DNA of 10,926 bases from Deltaproteobacteria bacterium (GTDB lineage: Bacteria; Desulfobacterota; DSM-4660; Desulfatiglandales; HGW-15): NCBI GenBank assembly GCA_019307805.1, contig JAFDIX010000178.1:1-10926 (forward strand). The letters are read 5' to 3'. Below, piece after piece: positions 6,606 to 10,926 of the stretch (positions are counted from its first letter, which is position 1; every line of letters starts with the position of its first letter). The translations under genes were made by a program, and so were the position numbers. The notes under the pieces were generated by a model. It saw only the letters and a program-made list of their open reading frames with translations, had not been told where the DNA came from and searched no databases.

Positions 6606-7841
6606 ATGACAGGAAATAATATAAAAGATGATTTATTCTATTTGCCCGTTCGGATTGGCGGGGTTGAACTGAAGAACCCGTTCGTGGTCGCCTCAGGCCC
6701 CACAACCAAAAGGGTCGACCAGCTGCAACAGGCAGAGGGGTCGGGATGGGCGGCGGCATCCATCAAGGCGACCTTCAATCCTGTGCCTTACATGAACTAT
6801 GAACCGCGTTATCGCTGGCTGAAGAGGGAGAAACTGCACACCTTTACAGCGGAATACCGCCTCGACATGGAGCAGGGTTTGCGGCTGGTGGAAGAGGCAA
6901 GAAAAAAATGTAAAGAAATGGTGATCATTGCAAACTATTCCTATGTCCACCCGGATCTGAACGGCTGGCAGGAGGCGGCAAGGCGGTTTGAGGCGGCCGG
7001 GGCCCAGATGCTGGAGTTGAATTTTTGCTGCCCCAACATGTCCTTCAACGTGGATGTCTCCCTTCATGAAAGCAAGAAGGGCCGCCACTCCTCCGGGGCC
7101 AGCATGGGCCAGGACGAAAACTCTGTAAGGCTGGTCATCGAAAAGACCCGTGAGGTGACCGATCTCCCTCTGATCGCCAAAATTACCCCTGAAGGGGGCC
7201 GCATTGCCGAAGTCTCCAGGGTGGCATACGGGGCGGGGGCCGCAGCGGTCTGCAGCGTGGCCAATAGATTGGGACTTCCCCCAATCGATATCTGGAATTA
7301 CAAAAAACCGATTTACAATCTACAGGGGCAGAACAGTATGGGCTGTCTCTCCGGTCCCTGGATCAAGCCCCTGGCGCTGAGAGATGTCTATGAAATCCGC
7401 AGACTTGTGGGGGCGGGTCCGGCTGTCATCGGTACGGGCGGTGTGGCCTCCTGGAAAGATGCCGTAGAGATGATGATGTGTGGTGCAGACTCTATCGGCG
7501 TCTGCACCCAGACTATGCTTTTTGGATTCCGTTTCCTGGAGAAATGGATGAAATCCTTGAAGGACTATATGGAACAAATGGGCTTCAAGAACGCCCCGGA
7601 CCTTCGAGACCTTTTGCTTGAGGAGATAAGACCGGCAACTGAACTAACCTTCTGGCCCGGTTATGCAGAGGTGGACCCCGTAAAATGTTCTTCCTGCAGC
7701 CTCTGTGTTGAGATCGGTCACTGTAATGCCATTGTGATGACCGATGATGGGGCACAAATTGATTCGGAACTGTGTGATGGATGTTCAACCTGTATCGATA
7801 TATGTGACAGGAACGCGATTACTATGGTAGAGAACCGGTAA
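6606..7841 (+). CDS. PreA-like dihydropyrimidine/dihydroorotate dehydrogenase family protein with 2[4Fe-4S] domain
   Basis: A 411-residue, two-domain flavoprotein. Residues 10-345 form an FMN-binding TIM barrel of the dihydroorotate dehydrogenase family: 'VELKNPFVVASGP' (20-32), 'LELNFCCPNMS' (136-146), 'IAKITP' (190-195), and the FMN-phosphate segment 'VIGTGGVASWKDAVE' (274-288). Residues 355-411 hold two cluster motifs: Cys361, 364, 367 and 373 (CX2CX2CX5C), then Cys390, 393, 396 and 400 (CX2CX2CX3C). This order matches PreA, the pyrimidine-reducing subunit of bacterial dihydropyrimidine dehydrogenase; PreT is not present. The catalytic loop has 'GASMGQD' (164-170) where mammalian enzyme has GLACGQD, so the catalytic Cys appears to be Met167. 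An upstream in-frame ATG at 6504 lies in the repeat array and adds unrelated residues; the ATG at 6606 with GGAA five bases before it is preferred. A dehydrogenase gene follows 32 bases on. Activity on pyrimidines is doubtful. Confidence 0.82.
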   Translation: MTGNNIKDDLFYLPVRIGGVELKNPFVVASGPTTKRVDQLQQAEGSGWAAASIKATFNPVPYMNYEPRYRWLKREKLHTFTAEYRLDMEQGLRLVEEARKKCKEMVIIANYSYVHPDLNGWQEAARRFEAAGAQMLELNFCCPNMSFNVDVSLHESKKGRHSSGASMGQDENSVRLVIEKTREVTDLPLIAKITPEGGRIAEVSRVAYGAGAAAVCSVANRLGLPPIDIWNYKKPIYNLQGQNSMGCLSGPWIKPLALRDVYEIRRLVGAGPAVIGTGGVASWKDAVEMMMCGADSIGVCTQTMLFGFRFLEKWMKSLKDYMEQMGFKNAPDLRDLLLEEIRPATELTFWPGYAEVDPVKCSSCSLCVEIGHCNAIVMTDDGAQIDSELCDGCSTCIDICDRNAITMVENR

Positions 7842-7873
7842 GTGAAGAGGGATACGGCTATGGGAGGGGAAAC

Positions 7874-9061
7874 ATGGAAATAGTAAGAGTAGGCATTCTG
7901 GGGTCTCGATTTTCAGCGCATCTCCATCTCTCCAATTTTAAAAAGCTGAGGGGACACAAGATGGAGGTTGTCGCAGTGGCGGCGAGATCAGAGGAGAGTG
8001 CCGGCAGGTTTGCAAAGGCCTTTGATGTGCCCAAAATTTATACGGATTACAAAAAGCTGGTTAAAGATCCTGATGTCGATGTAGTTGATATCTGCCTGCC
8101 GACAGATTTACACAAAGAGGCGATCATTGCGGCAGCAGAAGCAGGCAAGCATGTGATTTGCGAAAAACCCCTGACAGGATATTTTGGCAAAGACATGGAT
8201 GAGGAGCAGATCGGGGACAGGGTCTCACGTGAAACCATGCTTCAGGAGGCAATGAAGAGCTGCCGGGAGATCAGAAGCGCCGTTGAAAGAAATAGAGTAA
8301 AGTTTTGTTATGCCGAGGATTGGGTCTATGCCCCTCCCTTTGTCAAGCTCAAAAGGATGGTCGATGTCAGCGGTGGGGTGGTCATGGACATAAGGGCGGA
8401 AGAGAGCCATTCCGGTTCGCATGCAGCATACTCCAGGAAATGGAAGTCTTCAGGGGGCGGTTCACTCGCTCGCCTCGGATCTCATCCGATTGGAGCCGCC
8501 CTACACTTGAAGCACTTTGAAGGCGAGATCAGGGAGGGGAAACCGATCCGGGGGGCTAGTGTAATTGGGGCAGTCGGGCGACATACGCAGATTCCCTCTT
8601 ATCGGAAGACGCAAAAGAAATGGATGGTTTCGGATTGGGAGGATGTGGAGGACTGGAGCAGTCTTATCATCGAATTTGAGGATTCGACCCACGCAGTAAT
8701 CATGTCAACTGACTGTATGCTGGGAGGGACGCGCAACACAATGGAAGTCTACCTCTCGAATGCCGTGGTTCGCACGAATATGTCTTCAAACACCGCGGTG
8801 GAGGTCTACGCACCCGATTCAGGGGTGTTTGGTGACGAATACCTGGTTGAGAAGGTTGAAACCAAGGCGGGATGGAATTTCCCCAGCCCTGATGAAGACT
8901 GGGAAAGGGGATACCCCCAGGAGCTTGAGGATTTCATTGATGCAATTCTCGAAGATCGGGAACCTGTTTCGGGTCTGGACCTGGCCGAAGAGGTCGTGAA
9001 CGTTATCTACTCAGGATATCTCTCGGCGGAAAAAGGCGAACGCGTCTCATTTTTTCAATAA
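7874..9061 (+). CDS. Gfo/Idh/MocA family oxidoreductase
   Basis: A 395-residue NAD(P)-dependent dehydrogenase of the family acting on sugars, inositols and related polyols. The N-terminal Rossmann domain begins 'VRVGILGSRFSAHLH' (4-18); residues 70-99 contain 'VVDICLPTDLHKEAI' and the family EKP motif (97-99) whose Lys takes part in catalysis. The C-terminal domain has 'GGGSLARLGSHPIGAAL' (194-210), with His204 in the place of the usual catalytic His. After EKP there is an acidic insertion (about 103-125) not usual in the family. No signal peptide is seen, unlike the exported members common in some phyla, so it acts in the cytoplasm. GGGAGGGG just before the ATG is a good ribosome site; an overlapping ATG at 7860 meets a stop after seven codons. 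It sits 32 bases after the PreA-like gene and 80 before the SDR gene, so a shared pathway is likely. Substrate unknown. Confidence 0.9.
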   Translation: MEIVRVGILGSRFSAHLHLSNFKKLRGHKMEVVAVAARSEESAGRFAKAFDVPKIYTDYKKLVKDPDVDVVDICLPTDLHKEAIIAAAEAGKHVICEKPLTGYFGKDMDEEQIGDRVSRETMLQEAMKSCREIRSAVERNRVKFCYAEDWVYAPPFVKLKRMVDVSGGVVMDIRAEESHSGSHAAYSRKWKSSGGGSLARLGSHPIGAALHLKHFEGEIREGKPIRGASVIGAVGRHTQIPSYRKTQKKWMVSDWEDVEDWSSLIIEFEDSTHAVIMSTDCMLGGTRNTMEVYLSNAVVRTNMSSNTAVEVYAPDSGVFGDEYLVEKVETKAGWNFPSPDEDWERGYPQELEDFIDAILEDREPVSGLDLAEEVVNVIYSGYLSAEKGERVSFFQ

Positions 9062-9065
9062 ACAT

Positions 9066-9095
9066 TTGATTTTTTCCTCTGATATCTATTAGAAT
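9066..9095 (+). promoter_or_regulatory. Possible sigma70 promoter before the SDR gene
   Basis: TTGATT (9066-9071) and TAGAAT (9090-9095, five of six matches) are separated by 18 bases in the 80-base gap after the dehydrogenase stop codon. The region is A/T-rich compared with the genes around it. This could give the SDR gene its own transcript; the -35 match is modest. Confidence 0.35.
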
Positions 9096-9141
9096 CTTCA
9101 ATATATAGCCTATCCGGGCTCGTTAGTTCAGGGATTTTGAA

Positions 9142-9942
9142 ATGGATGAGATAAAGGAAGAGGTTCAACCAACAGAAGTGGTAGCCCTCGTTACGGGTTC
9201 AAGGCGGGGAATTGGCTTAGGTATCGCCAAAGCCCTTGCCACAGGTGGATTCAATATTGTCCTCAATGGCATCTCCCCTCCTTCCGGTGCGGAGGAGGCT
9301 ATCGAAAAGATTCGATCTACCGGATGCCGCGCTGAGTACATCCAGTCCGATATTTCCGTAAGGGCAGACCGGGAAAAATTGGTTGCAAAAATAGATGGGC
9401 AATTTGGGAGGCTGGATATTCTTGTCAATAATGCCGGAGTGGCTCCACATGTTAGGTTGGATATCCTTGAGGCGACAGAGGAGAGTTTTGATCGTTTGAT
9501 CAACATAAACCTTAAAGGGCCTTACTTTCTGACCCAGGCGGTAGCCAATTGGATGATAGAGCAGAAAATAGACGACCAACATCGTAACTGCAAGATCATA
9601 AACATATCTTCTATTAATGCTTATACCGCCTCCACATCGAGGGGAGAGTACTGCGTGTCCAAGGCCGGTCTTTCTATGATGACAGCTCTTTTTGCGAGCA
9701 GACTCGCTGAGTACGGCATTGGGGTTTATGAAATCAGGCCGGGCATTATTGAAACCGACATGACAGTACCTGTCAAGGAGAAATACGACCAACTCATATC
9801 TGAGGGACTGACACCGATAAAGCGGTGGGGCACCCCGGAAGATGTAGGCAGGGCGGTGCTGGCCATCGCAAAAGATTACCTCCCGTTTTCGACCGGTGAG
9901 GTCATCAATGTCGATGGTGGTTTCCACATGAAAACCTTATAG
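9142..9942 (+). CDS. SDR family oxidoreductase (FabG/3-oxoacyl reductase-like)
   Basis: A 266-residue classical short-chain dehydrogenase that oxidises or reduces an alcohol/ketone pair with NAD(P). The cofactor motif is 'ALVTGSRRGIGLGIA' (15-29), NNAG is at 96-99, and the catalytic set is Asn123 (in ININLKG), Ser157 (in NISS), Tyr170 and Lys174 (YCVSK). 'EIRPGIIETDM' (197-207) and the C-terminal 'STGEVINVDGGF' (250-261) are also typical. Many relatives are named 3-oxoacyl-ACP reductase, but their substrates are often sugars or polyols. A ten-residue polar N-terminal extension and an insert near 140-150 (EQKIDDQHRN) set it slightly apart from E. coli FabG. No acyl-carrier or other lipid gene is nearby; the adjacent Gfo/Idh/MocA gene points to a sugar or polyol substrate (inference). 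AGGGA about ten bases upstream is a weak ribosome site. Confidence 0.92.
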   Translation: MDEIKEEVQPTEVVALVTGSRRGIGLGIAKALATGGFNIVLNGISPPSGAEEAIEKIRSTGCRAEYIQSDISVRADREKLVAKIDGQFGRLDILVNNAGVAPHVRLDILEATEESFDRLININLKGPYFLTQAVANWMIEQKIDDQHRNCKIINISSINAYTASTSRGEYCVSKAGLSMMTALFASRLAEYGIGVYEIRPGIIETDMTVPVKEKYDQLISEGLTPIKRWGTPEDVGRAVLAIAKDYLPFSTGEVINVDGGFHMKTL

Positions 9943-9999
9943 CTTCCTACTGCCGATTGTCTGGCTAAATTTGTCAAACAATTTCGATTGGGTATTGCA
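9940..9999 (+). repeat. Dispersed intergenic element, copy B
   Basis: Second copy of the element at 6310-6370. Bases 9972-9999 are identical to 6343-6370, and the part before, starting with the TAG stop of the SDR gene, is about three-quarters identical. The TTTGAC arm of copy A is degenerate here (TCTGGC), while the CAAT-TTCG-ATTG hairpin is kept. A TTTTGAG word follows both copies, separated by 11 extra bases here. Confidence 0.85.
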
Positions 10000-10021
10000 A
10001 TCAATAGGCCTTTTGAGAGTT

Positions 10022-10073
10022 TCCCGCTTTCTGCGGGATTCAGGGGTTTCTCGCTAAGCGGAATTCAGGAGGG
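10022..10073. repeat. Hairpin and short direct repeat
   Basis: TCCCGC (10022-10027) pairs with GCGGGA (10033-10038) around TTTCT. GCGG-ATTCAGG occurs twice (near 10033 and 10058, with one base difference), and CGCT-A-AGCG forms a short palindrome just before the second copy. There is no T run, so this looks like a repeat remnant more than a terminator, although it could protect the 3' end of the SDR mRNA. Confidence 0.5.
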
Positions 10074-10230
10074 GTAGGACGATACAAAGCTCAAGGGCTG
10101 CACTGAACCGACCGTATACTGCTCCTATCGAAATCGTTACAAGGAAAGTCTACGCATGCTAAATGTCTTGAAGAAATCACTAATATCTTGTTCCAAAAGT
10201 TTCGTGATAAAAAATTAGCAAAATAATTGA

Positions 10231-10380
10231 TGGCAAAATAATTTGAAAAAGGAATCAGGATTAGGAGCAAGCTCCCGCTTGCGAAAACATTGCGACCGGA
10301 GGTCGCTCCTACAGAGATAGGAGGCTGTTTCCAATAGGAACCCATTTTCTTTAATTATTTTGTCCTAAATCATTTTGCCA
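10231..10380. repeat. 150-bp unit with 14-bp inverted ends, MITE-like
   Basis: TGGCAAAATAATTT (10231-10244) and AAATCATTTTGCCA (10367-10380) are inverted with one mismatch. They enclose the palindromic block 10262-10311. No coding sequence lies inside. A clear target duplication is not seen outside the ends, so a transposed origin is possible but unproven. Confidence 0.4.
10262..10311. repeat. REP-like double palindrome
   Basis: Outer arms TAGGAGC (10262-10268) and GCTCCTA (10305-10311) enclose two hairpins: GCAAGC-TCCC-GCTTGC (10267-10282) and GCGACC-GGA-GGTCGC (10292-10306). The block can fold as a cruciform. It resembles the GTAGGAGC-type REP sequences known from Pseudomonas and relatives, which are moved by RAYT transposases; no such gene is in the window. 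Confidence 0.75.
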
Positions 10381-10394
10381 GAATGCCCCCTATC

Positions 10395-10925
10395 TCATCT
10401 TTTGGCCTCTTTTTTCGCCTGGCGTAAAACTTTCCGGTAATAATCATGGTAAATAGTACATCCGACCTGTTTTTGCGATCTCAAAAGGATACTACAGCCG
10501 CCACAGGCTGTGCAGAAATTTATCGAAGAGGTCTCTCCCGACAAGATCTTTTTTGCAAATAACCGATCAGCCAGGGACTGCCTTCCGATTCCCACAAGAT
10601 CGACATGGCCATCTCTCAGATTTTTCTCCGCCCAGTAGATGAAATTTTTTTTCGCCGGATCTGGTTCTTTCAAACCGTTTTTCCCATCCCTCAGGTAGCT
10701 GTATCCGGACCCGATTACAGGAAATTTTACCCTGTTCTTCACCGCCCTTGCCCATCCAAATTGTCTGTAGACTCCTTCTGGGAAATTTTTTGTCGCTCTC
10801 ACAATTTCAGGAGTAACCGGCGGTATCCCGGCTGAGACATTGACATAGTGCATCCCTGCCTCCTCGAGCATCTTCGCAAAAGCTATGGGCTCGGAAAGAT
10901 CCTCTATAACCTCTTGCGGTCCTCC
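10395..10925 (-). CDS. Old Yellow Enzyme-type NADH:flavin oxidoreductase, C-terminal part
   Basis: The frame is open to the right edge, so the N-terminal part lies outside the window. The first ATG (10869-10871) is internal: the codons before it (G-P-Q-E-V-I-E-D-L-S) continue the barrel. About 176 residues are visible. Signatures are 'LEEAGMHYVNVSAG', the FMN-phosphate segment GSGYSYLR, and 'HVDLVGIGRQSLADRLFAKK', typical of 2-enoate and 2,4-dienoyl-CoA reductase-like barrels. Four cysteines, 'CTACGGC' then a Cys after eleven residues, give CX2CX2CX11C, close to the CX2CX3CX11C [4Fe-4S] site of 2,4-dienoyl-CoA reductase. The protein stops about 20 residues after the last Cys, so the FAD/NAD(P)-binding domains that normally follow are missing; a separate reductase subunit may supply electrons. 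It converges on the SDR gene and probably belongs to another transcription unit. Confidence 0.85.
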   Translation of the reverse strand, partial: GGPQEVIEDLSEPIAFAKMLEEAGMHYVNVSAGIPPVTPEIVRATKNFPEGVYRQFGWARAVKNRVKFPVIGSGYSYLRDGKNGLKEPDPAKKNFIYWAEKNLRDGHVDLVGIGRQSLADRLFAKKILSGETSSINFCTACGGCSILLRSQKQVGCTIYHDYYRKVLRQAKKEAKR

Positions 10926-10926
10926 T

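Larger units (their letters stand above)
9943..10394. other. Repeat-rich intergenic region between convergent genes
   Basis: These 452 bases contain no credible gene. They hold copy B of the dispersed element, a hairpin group at 10022-10073, about 150 bases without recognised structure (10081-10230), and a REP-like double palindrome bounded by inverted repeats (10231-10380). The A/T-rich 10190-10250 part repeats GCAAAATAATT twice. No T-tailed terminator is clear for either converging gene. Confidence 0.7.

Noticed and set aside
6606..7841. Biosynthetic dihydroorotate dehydrogenase (PyrD)
   Set aside because: The C-terminal two-cluster ferredoxin domain and loop pattern fit the PreA branch, and no other pyrimidine synthesis gene is nearby.
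9217..9927. 236-codon minus-strand open frame opposite the SDR gene
   Set aside because: It lies fully antisense to a gene with all SDR motifs; its translation shows no domain pattern.

Overview
The window holds bacterial DNA: Shine-Dalgarno sites before most genes, short intergenic gaps and no introns. Ferredoxin-type iron-sulfur domains, a DUF362 protein and several flavin ene-reductase-type proteins suggest an anaerobic or facultative environmental bacterium. The short palindromic and heptameric repeats would suit a repeat-rich genome such as many Desulfobacterota or Planctomycetes-like lineages, but nothing here (no rRNA, no marker gene) fixes the taxon.

Layout. Bases 2-823 (+) are the end of a DUF362 gene whose start lies outside the window. 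It converges on a minus-strand, signal-peptide-bearing acetolactate decarboxylase gene (1010-1768); a hairpin terminator usable in both directions lies between them (936-981). A good sigma70-type promoter for the decarboxylase sits at 1910-1938. From 2131 to 9942 six genes all run on the plus strand: a KstD/fumarate-reductase-like flavoprotein, a NagB-family glucosamine-6-phosphate deaminase, a strongly divergent Nramp-fold membrane transporter, a PreA-like flavoprotein with a C-terminal two-cluster ferredoxin domain, a Gfo/Idh/MocA dehydrogenase and an SDR dehydrogenase. At the right edge a minus-strand Old Yellow Enzyme-type gene is cut by the window end (10395-10925).

Two gaps are full of repeats. 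At 6237-6548 there is a perfect 34-bp tandem duplication that changes the last residues of the transporter, an imperfect 60-bp element with a perfect 28-bp core, and two arrays of 7-bp units. At 9940-10380 there is a second copy of the 60-bp element, several hairpins and a REP-like double palindrome enclosed by 14-bp inverted repeats.

How the genes may work together (inference). The plus-strand set combines a membrane transporter, a sugar-phosphate deaminase/isomerase, two NAD(P)-dependent dehydrogenases typical of sugar and polyol pathways, and two flavoproteins of families that act on C=C or C-C bonds. That would suit uptake and redox remodelling of a sugar-like or amino-sugar-like compound. 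The transporter lacks the residues that bind metal in Nramp proteins, so it is a candidate for a different substrate. No kinase, NagA or transcription regulator is visible, so the pathway cannot be named from this window.
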